DNA of 64,000 bases from Paracoccaceae bacterium (GCA_029244725.1 JAQWQJ010000089.1:186001-250000); one strand, 5' to 3'. Counted from the first letter of the stretch, positions 18,549-27,684 are shown. The notes: generated by a model from the letters alone, not told the origin. A program made the numbers and translations.

Positions 18549-19490
18549 ATGACAGCGCGCAAAATCATCATCGACACTGACCCGGGGCAAGATGATGCCG
18601 TCGCCATCCTATTGGCGCTGGCCTCCCCCGAGGAGCTTGAAGTGCTTGGGCTTACGATTGTTGCTGGCAACGTACCGCTTGATCTGACGCAGAAGAATGC
18701 CCGAATGGTATGTGAATTGGCCGGAAAGCCAGAGACCAAGGTCTTTGCGGGGTGCGACCACCCGATGGTGCACCGCTTGGTTACGGCAGAACATGTGCAT
18801 GGCGCATCAGGCCTAAATGGACCCGTTTTGCCAGAGCCTGTGATGCCATTGCAGGATGAACACGCCGTTGATTTCATTATTGATACGCTTAGAGCGGAGG
18901 CGCCTAAATCTGTTACCCTATGCCCGCTTGGTCCGCTAACCAACATTGCCCTTGCAATGCGAAAGGCGCCCGACATTGTAGATCGTATTCAAGAAATCGT
19001 CCTTATGGGCGGCGCATATTTTGAGGTTGGCAACATCACGCCCTCTGCCGAGTTTAACATCTACGTCGATCCAGAGGCCGCAGCCGTTGTTTTTTCAAGC
19101 AAGGTTCCAATTGTCGTTATGCCATTGGATGTGACGCACAAAGCTTTGGTGACCAAGCCTAGAAACGATGCGTTCCGCAATCTCGGAACACAGGTTGGCA
19201 CAGCGGTTGCACAGATGACCGATTTCTTTGAGCGCTTTGACAAGGAAAAATACGGGTCCGAGGGCGCGCCTTTGCACGACCCTTGTGTGACGGCCTATCT
19301 AATCAAACCAGAGCTTTTCAGCGGACGTCACATCAATGTCGAGATCGAAACCAAATCGGATCTAACCCGCGGTATGACAGTCGCAGATTGGTGGCGAGTT
19401 TCAGGTCGCGAAGCCAACGCCCTATTTATAGGTGATGTTGATGCAGATGGTTTTTTTGACTTACTGACAGAACGCCTCGCAAGGCTTTGA
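18549..19490 (+). CDS. Nucleoside hydrolase (IU-preferring type)
   Basis: Nucleoside hydrolases split ribonucleosides into base and ribose for salvage. The calcium-binding signature DTDPGQDD is at residues 9-16, and other family elements are present (ILMGGAYFEVGNITP-like segment, EFNIYVDPEAA, HDPCVTAYLI). The 313-residue length fits. The gene has a GGAAGAG ribosome site and ends one base before the SelO gene, so the two are probably co-transcribed. Preference for uridine, inosine or another nucleoside is not clear from the sequence. Confidence 0.9.
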   Translation: MTARKIIIDTDPGQDDAVAILLALASPEELEVLGLTIVAGNVPLDLTQKNARMVCELAGKPETKVFAGCDHPMVHRLVTAEHVHGASGLNGPVLPEPVMPLQDEHAVDFIIDTLRAEAPKSVTLCPLGPLTNIALAMRKAPDIVDRIQEIVLMGGAYFEVGNITPSAEFNIYVDPEAAAVVFSSKVPIVVMPLDVTHKALVTKPRNDAFRNLGTQVGTAVAQMTDFFERFDKEKYGSEGAPLHDPCVTAYLIKPELFSGRHINVEIETKSDLTRGMTVADWWRVSGREANALFIGDVDADGFFDLLTERLARL

Positions 19491-19491
19491 C

Positions 19492-20916
19492 ATGACAACA
19501 TTGGTTCCGTTCGACAATAGCTATGCAAAGCTGCCTGATAGAATGCATAGCGCTAGTCTACCTGAAACCCCTAAATCACCTGAACTGCTGGCGTATAATG
19601 AGGCCTTGGGTGCTGAACTGGGCATATCCAGTGCTACACCTGACGCCGATTTAATGGCGGTATTTTCGGGCAAAATTGTACCCAAGGGCAGCGAACCAAT
19701 CTCGCAAGCTTATGCGGGGCATCAGTTTGGTAACTTTGTTCCCAGCTTGGGTGACGGAAGGGCCGTTTTGCTTGGCGAAGTAATCGACCAAGCGGGACAT
19801 AGACGGGACATCCAACTCAAAGGTTCTGGAAGAACTGCATTTTCACGCGGAGGCGACGGCAAAGCCTGGCTTGGTCCAGTGCTACGGGAATACGTTGTGT
19901 CCGAAGCAATGCACCATATGGGGATCCCCACAACCCGCGCATTGGGCGCCGCCCTAACCGGAACAACCATTGTGCGCGCTGAAGGCGGAGTGCCCGGAGC
20001 TGTCCTAACCCGCGTGGCATCAAGCCATATTCGCGTTGGTACATTCCAGTACTTTGCGACCCGTCGCGATACTGAAGCTTTGCGTGCGCTGTTGGACTAT
20101 TCCGTAGCCCGTCACTACCCCAGCAGTAGTACCCCACTTGAGTTTCTAAAGTCAGTCATCGAACGCCAAGCTAAGTTGGTCGCAAAATGGCTTGGCGTTG
20201 GGTTTATCCATGGCGTGATGAATACCGACAATACATCCATTTCCGGCGAGACAATAGATTACGGCCCTTGTGCGTTTATGGATACCTACCATCCCGCGAC
20301 CGTCTATAGTTCAATCGACCGTCGTGGTCGTTATGCCTATATGAGCCAGCCAGACATTATCGTGTGGAATATCGCTCAGTTGGCGTCGTCGTTGCTGTTA
20401 CTTGAAAGCGATCAGGAAACTGCGATTGAAGTCTATACCAACGCCGTCAACAAAATGCCTGACCTAATAGCGCGAGAGCGAACAGCGGTTTTTGCGGCAA
20501 AGCTGGGTATAGTTGATCCCGACGACGAAGATACCGCGCTTGTTGAACAATTGCTTCAATTCATGATGAACGCTCAGGCAGATTTCACGAATACATTCAA
20601 CGGATTGTCCACTGGCACGCCTCCTATTTTCCTTGATGACTTTGAAGACGGACATGCTTGGAATTCTAATTGGCAAACAAGGCTTGAAACCCAATCAGAC
20701 CCGATCGCACTAATGCAGGCTTCAAACCCGCAATACATCCCTCGGAACCACAAGATTGAAGAAATGATCCAAAGGGCATTGGTCGGCGATCTAGATATGT
20801 TTTCAAAGATGGGAAAAGTATTAGAGACCCCCTTCACCGTTCAAAACGGTGCCGAGGAATTTGCGCTGCAACCGAAACCGGAAGAAGAGATCGAGGCCAC
20901 GTTCTGTGGAACCTAA
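19492..20916 (+). CDS. selO: SelO family protein adenylyltransferase (YdiU)
   Basis: SelO proteins are pseudokinase-fold enzymes that transfer AMP to Ser, Thr or Tyr residues of proteins, with a role in redox stress shown in other organisms. The 474-residue protein has the family segments YAGHQFGNFVPSLGDGRA, GSGRTAFSRGGDGKA, and the active-site region GVMNTDNTSISGETIDYGP. It ends TFCGT, the common C-terminus with a cysteine where some homologues have selenocysteine. It starts one base after the nucleoside hydrolase stop. Confidence 0.92.
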   Translation: MTTLVPFDNSYAKLPDRMHSASLPETPKSPELLAYNEALGAELGISSATPDADLMAVFSGKIVPKGSEPISQAYAGHQFGNFVPSLGDGRAVLLGEVIDQAGHRRDIQLKGSGRTAFSRGGDGKAWLGPVLREYVVSEAMHHMGIPTTRALGAALTGTTIVRAEGGVPGAVLTRVASSHIRVGTFQYFATRRDTEALRALLDYSVARHYPSSSTPLEFLKSVIERQAKLVAKWLGVGFIHGVMNTDNTSISGETIDYGPCAFMDTYHPATVYSSIDRRGRYAYMSQPDIIVWNIAQLASSLLLLESDQETAIEVYTNAVNKMPDLIARERTAVFAAKLGIVDPDDEDTALVEQLLQFMMNAQADFTNTFNGLSTGTPPIFLDDFEDGHAWNSNWQTRLETQSDPIALMQASNPQYIPRNHKIEEMIQRALVGDLDMFSKMGKVLETPFTVQNGAEEFALQPKPEEEIEATFCGT

Positions 20917-20937
20917 CTTACTCGGTAGTGCTGGCGC

Positions 20938-20951
20938 CTTGGGTTCCCAAG
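20938..20951. repeat. Palindrome CTTGGG-TT-CCCAAG upstream of the antiporter gene
   Basis: A perfect 6-2-6 inverted repeat lies 22 bp after the selO stop and 35 bp before the antiporter start. No T-tract follows, so it is not a typical terminator. It may be an operator for the antiporter gene or the base of a small leader hairpin; nothing further can be said. Confidence 0.35.
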
Positions 20952-20986
20952 TGATAATTTGAGATCAATCAAAAAGCGGGCACCAT

Positions 20987-22234
20987 ATGACACTTCTACA
21001 AATCGCATCCTTGCTCATCGTTCTTTCCGGTGCATTCGGCGCAATAAACTACCTTGTGTTTAAGTTACCTTCGACAATCGGTATTTTGGTGGTTTCGCTG
21101 CTAGCGTCCTTTGGCGTTATGGGTATCGACTATTTTTGGCCGGAATTGGGCATGGCTGACGCCGTTAGAACAGGCGTCACCAGCATCGACTTCTCAGATG
21201 CGCTATTGGAAGGCATGCTTGGTCTTTTGCTTTTTGCGGGCGCCCTGCATGTGAAATTGTCTGATCTAAAGGCGCAATGGTCCGTCGTATTACTTATGGC
21301 CACCCTTGGTGTTGGGCTTTCGACCGTAGTCGCAGGCGTTGGCTTTAGTTGGATCACTGGTACACCACTGCTTATTGCTCTTGTCTTTGGTTCCCTTATC
21401 TCGCCCACTGATCCAGTGGCCGTTTTGGGTGTCCTGCGTGAAGCAAGCCTTCGCAAATCGCTTGAGACCAAAATCGCCGGTGAATCTTTGTTCAACGACG
21501 GTGTTGGCTATGTCGTGTTCTTGGTGCTCGTCGGCATTGCGTTCCCGACGGATCATGCCCATGCAACCGACGCCACCGGCGCATTCCTTTTGTTCGTACA
21601 AGAGGCCTTTGGCGGAGCTGCACTAGGCCTTATCCTCGGTTGGTTGACCTTCCGTCTGATGCGGTTGATCGACGACTACTCGCTTGAAGTCTTAATTACG
21701 CTCGGTCTAGCTTTTGGTGGTTATTCCCTTGCGCTCTACTTGCACGTATCAGCGCCCATTATGGCGGTCTGTGCTGGTCTGTTGATCGGCGATATCGGTG
21801 CCAAACATGGGATGAGCGCTGAAACGCGGACTTATGTAGATTCGTTCTGGAAAATGATCGACGAAATCCTAAATGCAGTTCTGTTCCTGCTGATCGGGTT
21901 CGAAGTGTTTGCGATCGCTTTCCCTACCGAGCACATGATCGCTGGGGTCGCTTCGATAGGATTGGCCTTGTTGGCACGATTTATGGCCGTCGCCGTTCCA
22001 ATCGTCATCCTTAGACCATTCCGCGCCTTTTCACCGGGCGTGATTCCAATCATGACGTGGGGTGGCCTTAAGGGCGGCATTTCAGTCGCGCTCGCGCTGT
22101 CGCTACCAGAGAACGACTACAAGCCGATCATTCTGACCGTGACCTATATGGTCGTGATTTTTTCAATCATTGTGCAGGGTCTGACGGTTGCTCGTGTTGC
22201 GAACAAGTTAGGGCGAGAGCCGGATTTGGTTTAA
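20987..22234 (+). CDS. Na+/H+ antiporter, CPA1 (NhaP-type) family
   Basis: The 415-residue protein is almost wholly hydrophobic with about 11-12 predicted helices. It carries the CPA1 signatures SPTDPVAVLGVLRE and AGESLFNDGVGYVVFLVL, whose aspartates take part in cation exchange, and a late WGGLKGGISVALALSLP segment. It should exchange Na+ (or K+) for protons at the inner membrane, important for a marine bacterium. There is no cytoplasmic C-terminal nucleotide-binding domain. It converges with rlmE. Confidence 0.9.
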   Translation: MTLLQIASLLIVLSGAFGAINYLVFKLPSTIGILVVSLLASFGVMGIDYFWPELGMADAVRTGVTSIDFSDALLEGMLGLLLFAGALHVKLSDLKAQWSVVLLMATLGVGLSTVVAGVGFSWITGTPLLIALVFGSLISPTDPVAVLGVLREASLRKSLETKIAGESLFNDGVGYVVFLVLVGIAFPTDHAHATDATGAFLLFVQEAFGGAALGLILGWLTFRLMRLIDDYSLEVLITLGLAFGGYSLALYLHVSAPIMAVCAGLLIGDIGAKHGMSAETRTYVDSFWKMIDEILNAVLFLLIGFEVFAIAFPTEHMIAGVASIGLALLARFMAVAVPIVILRPFRAFSPGVIPIMTWGGLKGGISVALALSLPENDYKPIILTVTYMVVIFSIIVQGLTVARVANKLGREPDLV

Positions 22235-22242
22235 ACCAAATC

Positions 22243-22965
22243 CTATTCGTCCGCTTCTGATCCACGAAAACCGGTCGCTACTACGAATTTCTCGGAACTG
22301 TCTGAACGTGAAGAAGGGGGCTTTACGTTGAAAACCTTGGTGAACTTCTGCTTTAGAAGTTTTTGAAGGTCCCCTTCGGCGCCACCCGCAAGAACCTTGG
22401 CGACAAAGGTGCCGCCGTCTTCAAGCACATCAAACGAGAAATAAGCTGCCGCTTCACAAAGCGAGATAATTCGCAGGTGGTCAGTTTGCTTGTGACCACT
22501 GGACGAGGCCGCCATGTCAGACATGACAACATCGGCCTTGCCGCCTAGCCATTCTTTCACTTGGGCGTCAGCATCATCCACCATGAAATCAATTTGATGC
22601 AGCTCGGTTCCAGCCAGCGGTTCCATTTCTTGCAAATCAATACCCAAAACGGTGCCAACGGCTTTGCCGCCCCGTTCACCAAGGGCATTTACGCGTTTCA
22701 CAGCAACTTGCAGCCAGCCACCGGGGGCGCAACCAAGGTCAACAACACGGGCGCCTGGCACCAAAAAGCGAAACTTCTCATCCAGTTCGAGGATTTTAAA
22801 AGCCGCCCTGCCCCGATACCCTTCGGCCTGCGCACGTTTAACATAGGGATCATTCAGCTGCCGCTGAAGCCAACGAGTAGAGCTAAGTTTACGGCCACGT
22901 GCGGATTTGACCTTAACGAACAAATCACGCTGTCCGCGGCCCGAGGAGTTTTTCTTATTTGTCAT
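22243..22965 (-). CDS. rlmE: 23S rRNA (uridine-2552-2'-O)-methyltransferase
   Basis: RlmE (FtsJ/RrmJ) methylates the A-loop uridine of 23S rRNA during large-subunit assembly. The SAM site [14 protein letters not shown] (about residue 75), the [14 protein letters not shown] motif with catalytic Asp, and the upstream YRGRAAFKI Lys are all present. The 240 residues include an N-terminal extension of about 25 Lys/Arg-rich residues, seen in alphaproteobacterial homologues. It lies 14 nt downstream of the ppx/gppA gene on the same strand, so the two are probably one operon. Confidence 0.94.
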   Translation of the reverse strand: MTNKKNSSGRGQRDLFVKVKSARGRKLSSTRWLQRQLNDPYVKRAQAEGYRGRAAFKILELDEKFRFLVPGARVVDLGCAPGGWLQVAVKRVNALGERGGKAVGTVLGIDLQEMEPLAGTELHQIDFMVDDADAQVKEWLGGKADVVMSDMAASSSGHKQTDHLRIISLCEAAAYFSFDVLEDGGTFVAKVLAGGAEGDLQKLLKQKFTKVFNVKPPSSRSDSSEKFVVATGFRGSEADE

Positions 22966-22979
22966 AACCGCTATTTATC

Positions 22980-24092
22980 TCAATACGGCCCATGTTCAAG
23001 CACACCATCTGCACTCATTTGTGCATAAAGCAGTCCTTCACGCAGTCCGCGGTCAGCAACAGACAGTCGATCTGTTGGCCAACAACGCAAAAGTGCCTGC
23101 AAAATGGCCGATCCTGACATGATCAAAGCTTGGCGATCCCGCCCTATACGTGGGTCTTTACGGCGACCAATTGGCCCCAACGAAAGATAGTCTTGAATTA
23201 CTCGGTCGATTTGGTCTGAAGACATTCTTAGACCGTCAACTTTGGTGCGATCATAGCGTTTTAAACCTAAATGGCTGGCTGCAACCGTTGTGACAGTTCC
23301 GGAGGTGCCAATAATCTGAAAGCCCTCGCGTACTTGTTCGCGGTCATAGGGCGAAAACTCAGTCAAGTTTTCCTCAAAGAACCAACTCATCAACGCAAAG
23401 CGCGCCGAGTCATCCTGCACATCGCTAAATTGATCGCGCAGCGTTGCAACGCCTAACGGTACTGAAATCCAATCAACCACTTTGGCATTCGGGAAAACAC
23501 TGTCAGTCGGATTAAAACCCGAGTGTAATCGCATGATTGCAGCTGGCCGATCTAATCTAGGAACATTCGTTAGGTCGATCCACACCAGCTCGGTTGATCC
23601 ACCGCCAATATCCACGACCAGCAATTGCTCAGTCTTAGTGCTTACCAAAGGCGCACAGGAAATAACCGCCAAACGCGCTTCTTCTTCGGGCTGAATAACT
23701 TCAAGGTCCAAGCCTGCTTCGCGTTTGACCTGACGGATAAATTGACGAGAGTTGGTTGCGCGGCGGCAGGCCTCGGTCGTGACCAGACGCATGCGACGCA
23801 CGTTATGGCGTTTCAGCTTTTGTTGGCAAATGCGCAGTGCTTGAACAGTCCGCTGCATTGACGCGCGGCTTAGCCGACCAGTCTGCTCAAGACCAGCCCC
23901 AAGTTGAACAGTCTTCGAAAAGCTGTCCACGACGTGAAACTCGCTGCCTTTAGGTTGGGCAACCAGCATTCGACAACTATTAGTGCCCAGATCCAAAGCT
24001 GCGTACAGCTCAGACGGATCTGGTTGATAGGGCGCAGGGCTCTCAACCGGTTTCGGGAAAGCGCCCGCACCTTCGGGACGCTTGGGCGCCAT
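22980..24092 (-). CDS. Ppx/GppA phosphatase family protein
   Basis: Members hydrolyse inorganic polyphosphate or the 5'-gamma phosphate of pppGpp. The 370-residue protein has the ASKHA-fold phosphate motifs ALDLGTNSCRMLVA (about residue 33) and VVDIGGGSTELVWI (about 145), and lacks the C-terminal HD extension of long GppA/Ppx proteins. The first 25 residues are Pro-rich and probably flexible. Sequence alone does not separate exopolyphosphatase from guanosine pentaphosphatase. A long inverted repeat just upstream of its ribosome site is listed separately. Confidence 0.9.
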   Translation of the reverse strand: MAPKRPEGAGAFPKPVESPAPYQPDPSELYAALDLGTNSCRMLVAQPKGSEFHVVDSFSKTVQLGAGLEQTGRLSRASMQRTVQALRICQQKLKRHNVRRMRLVTTEACRRATNSRQFIRQVKREAGLDLEVIQPEEEARLAVISCAPLVSTKTEQLLVVDIGGGSTELVWIDLTNVPRLDRPAAIMRLHSGFNPTDSVFPNAKVVDWISVPLGVATLRDQFSDVQDDSARFALMSWFFEENLTEFSPYDREQVREGFQIIGTSGTVTTVAASHLGLKRYDRTKVDGLRMSSDQIDRVIQDYLSLGPIGRRKDPRIGRDRQALIMSGSAILQALLRCWPTDRLSVADRGLREGLLYAQMSADGVLEHGPY

Positions 24093-24108
24093 AACGACAC
24101 GCCCTCCA

Positions 24109-24153
24109 TTGCAAGTTAAGAATTATGCTAGGTGCTGGCATGCGAACTTGCAA
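24109..24153 (-). promoter_or_regulatory. Inverted repeat / possible leader stem-loop before ppx/gppA
   Basis: Perfect 9-bp arms TTGCAAGTT (24109-24117) and AACTTGCAA (24145-24153) enclose 27 bp, inside which ATGC and GCAT can pair again. On the reverse strand the repeat ends directly before a GGAGGG ribosome site of the Ppx/GppA gene (ATG at 24092). It could be an RNA hairpin in the leader or a two-half-site operator. It also lies in the shared upstream region of the divergent PF13769 gene. Confidence 0.4.
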
Positions 24154-24255
24154 CCCTGCTCAGCTAGTCGCAGTAAGCAGACTTAGTGTCGAAAACGGAT
24201 CGTAAAAACCTACAGCGATCCATTACCTAGATGAAAATAGAACGAGGAATCACAG

Positions 24256-24552
24256 ATGCCAGACGTAACCATAGTTTATTGGCGCGATATCCCAGCTCAA
24301 GTGATTGTGGGCAAAGGACGCAGGGGCGCAAAAATGCCACTTCCCGAGCGCTTTGAACAAGCCATTGATCGGGCGGCGATGAAAGTTGGCGCGACCGATC
24401 CGGATGCGTATTTGGCGGAATGGCGAAAAGCGACGCCGTATCCAGTCGACGGTGACCCTCAGGAAATAGCGGCGGCAGAGGCAGCCAGACTAGACCAAGA
24501 ATACACTCAGGACCGCATTAAGGTTCTGATCTCAAACGATGGGCGCAACTAA
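24256..24552 (+). CDS. PF13769 'virulence factor' family protein
   Basis: This 98-residue protein belongs to a small family named 'virulence factor' from a weak historical link; in Alphaproteobacteria it regularly precedes the methyl-folate genes found here. Visible features are an N-terminal beta-rich part (VTIVYWRDIPAQVIVGKG), a helical middle (PERFEQAIDRAAMKVGA) and a charged C-terminus. No catalytic motif is evident. Its end lies 25 nt before the next start, so it is probably translated from the same mRNA as the two downstream enzymes. A role in corrinoid or folate C1 transfer is inferred from context only. Confidence 0.75.
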   Translation: MPDVTIVYWRDIPAQVIVGKGRRGAKMPLPERFEQAIDRAAMKVGATDPDAYLAEWRKATPYPVDGDPQEIAAAEAARLDQEYTQDRIKVLISNDGRN

Positions 24553-24577
24553 GCACCCTTTTACCGGAGTACCTTCA

Positions 24578-25504
24578 ATGGCACTTTTCAGCTTTGGCAA
24601 AAAAGAAGACACAACTACAACTGAGGTCAATCCGCAAGTTGAGGCGTTTTTGAACAACTATTCTATCGAAATCATGCCGCGAACGGCTGAAAAGGTAGAA
24701 GATTTTCGCGAACTCCTTCCAAAAGGAACGCGTGTCTATATTGCCCATATCGAGGGCACTCCGATCGAAGATATGGTCAACACGGCAAAGCGCGTTGCCG
24801 ACGAAGGCTTTCCTGTCATGCCGCATTTTCCAGCGCGCATAATCAAAGATGAAGCTACTTTGACTGACTGGATTGCCCGCTATCAGGGCGAAGCGGGTGT
24901 GGACCAAGCATTGCTGCTGGCAGGTGGTGTAGACAAACCGCATGGCGAATTTCACAGCTCCATGCAGTTGATGGAAACCGGTGCTTTTGACAAAGCAGGA
25001 TATAAGCGTTTGCATTGCGCGGGCCATCCTGAAGGCAACAAAGACATTGACCCAGATGGTTCATCAAAGCTTGTTGATGAGGCGCTTCAATGGAAGCAAA
25101 AATTCTCAGAGCGCACCGACGCTGAGATGGCATTGGCAACCCAATTTGCATTCGAAGCAAAGCCAATCATTGAGTGGGCAAACAACATTAAAGACGCGGG
25201 AATTGATATCCCAATTCACATTGGAATTGCAGGTCCTGCCAAACTACAGACCCTGATCAAGTTCGCGATCGCCTGCGGCGTCGGTCCTTCGTTGAAGGTC
25301 TTGCAGAAACGGGCTATGGACGTGTCGAAACTGCTTTTGCCCTATGAGCCTACAGATGTATTGACTGAACTTGCCGCGCACAAAGCCGCCAATCCCGATT
25401 TCAACATCTCTCATGTTCACTTTTTCCCACTTGGCGGTATTAAAACAAACGCTAAATGGGCCATCAACAACGGCGGCAGCTCTGCTGTTCCAGTTAACGC
25501 CTAA
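24578..25504 (+). CDS. Methylenetetrahydrofolate reductase-like protein
   Basis: The 308-residue protein is a MetF-like TIM-barrel homologue of the form found next to methyltetrahydrofolate:corrinoid methyltransferases in Rhodobacterales. Visible family segments are PRTAEKVEDFRELLP, HFPARIIKD and HIGIAGPAKLQTLIKFA. I chose the ATG at 24578, with a CGGAGT ribosome site 8 nt upstream, over an in-frame ATG at 24539 that lies inside the preceding gene. It may interconvert methylene- and methyl-tetrahydrofolate in a C1 route separate from methionine synthesis. Whether it is the cell's main MetF cannot be told here. Confidence 0.8.
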   Translation: MALFSFGKKEDTTTTEVNPQVEAFLNNYSIEIMPRTAEKVEDFRELLPKGTRVYIAHIEGTPIEDMVNTAKRVADEGFPVMPHFPARIIKDEATLTDWIARYQGEAGVDQALLLAGGVDKPHGEFHSSMQLMETGAFDKAGYKRLHCAGHPEGNKDIDPDGSSKLVDEALQWKQKFSERTDAEMALATQFAFEAKPIIEWANNIKDAGIDIPIHIGIAGPAKLQTLIKFAIACGVGPSLKVLQKRAMDVSKLLLPYEPTDVLTELAAHKAANPDFNISHVHFFPLGGIKTNAKWAINNGGSSAVPVNA

Positions 25505-25513
25505 GGATCAAGA

Positions 25514-26587
25514 ATGACCCGTACTGTTATTGAATCTAAAACCAAAACCACGGTTATGGGCTTTGATCAGCCTTTCTGCGTAATCGGTGAGCGTATCAAC
25601 CCAACCGGCCGCAAGATCCTAAATGCCGAGCTTGAAGCTGGTGATTTTTCGCGCGTTGAGCGCGATGCAATTGCCCAAGTCGCCGCTGGTGCGAACATCT
25701 TGGACATTAACTCTGGCGCTGTGTTTTCGAACAAGATGGCCGAAGACCCTCGCTACGCGGACAACAACTTTGTTGAACCTGACCTAATGAAGACCTTGGT
25801 CGAAAGAGTTCAGGCCGTTACGGACTGCCCTGTTTGTATCGACAGCTCTGTCCCAGGTGCGCTTGAGGCTGGCCTCGCCGCTGCCGAGGGTCGCCCGCTT
25901 TTGAATTCGGTTACGGGTGAAGAAGAGCGTCTGGAAATGGTTCTGCCATTGGTCGCAAAGTACAACGTACCCGTCGTCGCAATTTCCAACGATGACACCG
26001 GTATTTCCGAAGACCCAGACGTTCGTTTTGCAGTCGCAAAGAAAATTGTTGAGCGCGCTGCGGACTTTGGCATTCCTGCACATGACATTGTTGTTGATCC
26101 ATTGGTTATGCCAATCGGCGCTATGTCGACAGCTGGACTTCAAGTCTTTACCCTTGTCCGTCGCTTGCGCGAAGAGCTGGGCGTGAACACCACTTGTGGC
26201 GCGTCCAACATCTCGTTCGGACTGCCCAACCGTCATGGTATCAATAACGCGTTCCTGCCTATGGCAATGGGCGCAGGCATGACATCGGCAATTATGAACC
26301 CTGTCGCCTTGCCAATCGGTCCTAAAAAGATTGCGGAAAAGAAAGCAGAAATCGAAGCTGCAGGTATTATTCTGCCAGAAGGCATGGACGACGAAACATT
26401 CGTTACCTTGTTCGGCATGGGCTCTACCAATTCACGTGCTGGCAAAGAAATGGAAGCCATTCGCGCTGCAAATTTCCTGACCAATCACGATGCAGGCGGT
26501 TCAGCTTGGATCTCGACAAATACAACAGCTAACGCCGAAGGCGGACGCGGTCGTCGCGGTGGCGGTGGACGTCGTCGTCGCGCATAA
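25514..26587 (+). CDS. Methyltetrahydrofolate:corrinoid methyltransferase-like protein
   Basis: The 357-residue protein is a pterin-binding TIM barrel of the MtgD/MtrH/MetH-central-domain type. Visible motifs are GERINPTGRKIL at the N-terminus, ANILDINSGAVF, VCIDSSVPGALEAGL, LLNSVTGEEERLEMVLPL and GASNISFGLPNRH. It would move methyl groups between a corrinoid protein and tetrahydrofolate. The last 15 or so residues form a Gly/Arg-rich tail (GGRGRRGGGGRRRRA) that is not part of the barrel. A rho-independent terminator follows, closing a three-gene operon. No corrinoid protein or substrate methyltransferase is in the window. Confidence 0.82.
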   Translation: MTRTVIESKTKTTVMGFDQPFCVIGERINPTGRKILNAELEAGDFSRVERDAIAQVAAGANILDINSGAVFSNKMAEDPRYADNNFVEPDLMKTLVERVQAVTDCPVCIDSSVPGALEAGLAAAEGRPLLNSVTGEEERLEMVLPLVAKYNVPVVAISNDDTGISEDPDVRFAVAKKIVERAADFGIPAHDIVVDPLVMPIGAMSTAGLQVFTLVRRLREELGVNTTCGASNISFGLPNRHGINNAFLPMAMGAGMTSAIMNPVALPIGPKKIAEKKAEIEAAGIILPEGMDDETFVTLFGMGSTNSRAGKEMEAIRAANFLTNHDAGGSAWISTNTTANAEGGRGRRGGGGRRRRA

Positions 26588-26608
26588 ACTGCACGCAAAC
26601 CGTTTGAG

Positions 26609-26637
26609 AAAAGCCGGACATCACGTTCGGCTTTTTT
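26609..26637 (+). terminator. Rho-independent terminator after the methyl-folate operon
   Basis: AAAAGCCG (26609-26616) pairs with CGGCTTTT in 26628-26635 around an 11-nt loop, and the run of six T residues ends at 26637. It lies 21 nt after the stop of the methyltransferase gene and before the glk promoter region. Confidence 0.85.
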
Positions 26638-26681
26638 CGTTTCGACGCTTGTGTAAGGATGAGTTGCGGCCTAACACCCGA

Positions 26682-26695
26682 TGTTAGCGCTATCT
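26682..26695. promoter_or_regulatory. LacI-family-like operator upstream of glk
   Basis: TGTTAGCGCTATCT keeps the TTAGCGCTA core of the perfect palindromes seen before edd and eno, with a mismatch in the right arm. It ends 23 bp before the glk ATG, close to where transcription would start if weak elements TTGTGT (26649-26654) and TAACAC (26672-26677) are the promoter. The position suits repression. Sharing with two other central-carbon genes supports it as a real site. Confidence 0.55.
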
Positions 26696-26718
26696 TACTG
26701 AATTGAGGGCAAACGGCT

Positions 26719-27684
26719 ATGTCAAACTCGTTATCCATAATGGCCGACATCGGCGGCACAAACACCCGTGTCGCAATTGCCAACGGCCTAAAGGTTGATG
26801 CAAACTCGATCGAGAGATTTCGAAATGCTGAAAACTCTGGTCTTGAGGAAGTCCTGGCAAAATATTTGGCTCAACGTCCCGATATAAATCCTTCGTCTGC
26901 CTGTGCTGCCATAGCTGGTCCAGTAAAAGATGGCCAAGGTACATTGACCAATCTGAATTGGACGGTGGACGAGACGCTATTGAAACGTGCGACCGGTGCG
27001 AACAATGCGTCTGTTATCAATGACCTACAGGCGCAGGGACATGCGCTCGAGCATTTGACCGATAGCCAAACGCTCGTTGTCAAGGAAGGTGCCGCTGGGG
27101 ACACGCATTCGGCACGATTGGTTGTTGGTGTCGGTACTGGATTTAATGCAGCACCGGTTTACAGAACCGACAACGTGACTTTGGTTCCACCCGCAGAAGC
27201 AGGACATGTCGATCTTGCCACTCCAACAAGTGAACTTGCTGATTTTGCTGGGCATTTTGCATCTAAGAACGGCTTTTGCTCAGTCGAGGACATCCTGTCC
27301 GGTCGCGGTCTTGCACATATTTATGAATGGCAATCAGGACGCATGACAGAGCCCGCCGAAATCATGGCCGCACACGCCGCGAACAATGATCCGATTGCGT
27401 CAAAAACCGTCGGGATATTTGCACGCGCTCTGGGTAATACCGTTGGCAATCTTGCCCTAACGACCTTGCCTTTCGGAGGCATTTATTTGGTCGGTGGTGT
27501 GGCACGCGCTGTTACGCCCTATCTGTCCGCTAACGGTTTTGAAGACGCATTTTGTGACAAGGGCCGGTTCTCGGATTTCATGAAGCAGTTTCGCATTCAT
27601 GTCGTTGATGACGACTACGCAGCCCTGTTAGGCATGGCTGCTTTACTGCAAGAACTGCGCGATGGTGCCGCTTCACGCAGTTAG
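26719..27684 (+). CDS. glk: Glucokinase
   Basis: Glucokinase phosphorylates free glucose to glucose 6-phosphate, feeding the Entner-Doudoroff pathway whose edd and eda lie at 56.6 kb. The 321-residue protein has the ATP-binding MADIGGTNTRVAIA (from residue 8), the catalytic aspartate in VINDLQAQGHAL and the GGIYLVGGVARA segment of the bacterial Glk family. A GAGGG ribosome site precedes the ATG. The stop codon overlaps the convergent acyl-CoA synthetase gene by 4 nt. A LacI-like operator lies upstream. Confidence 0.93.
   Translation: MSNSLSIMADIGGTNTRVAIANGLKVDANSIERFRNAENSGLEEVLAKYLAQRPDINPSSACAAIAGPVKDGQGTLTNLNWTVDETLLKRATGANNASVINDLQAQGHALEHLTDSQTLVVKEGAAGDTHSARLVVGVGTGFNAAPVYRTDNVTLVPPAEAGHVDLATPTSELADFAGHFASKNGFCSVEDILSGRGLAHIYEWQSGRMTEPAEIMAAHAANNDPIASKTVGIFARALGNTVGNLALTTLPFGGIYLVGGVARAVTPYLSANGFEDAFCDKGRFSDFMKQFRIHVVDDDYAALLGMAALLQELRDGAASRS

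Noticed and set aside
24256-24552. A virulence determinant
   Set aside because: The family name is historical; the gene is embedded in a folate/C1 operon and has no feature linked to host interaction.
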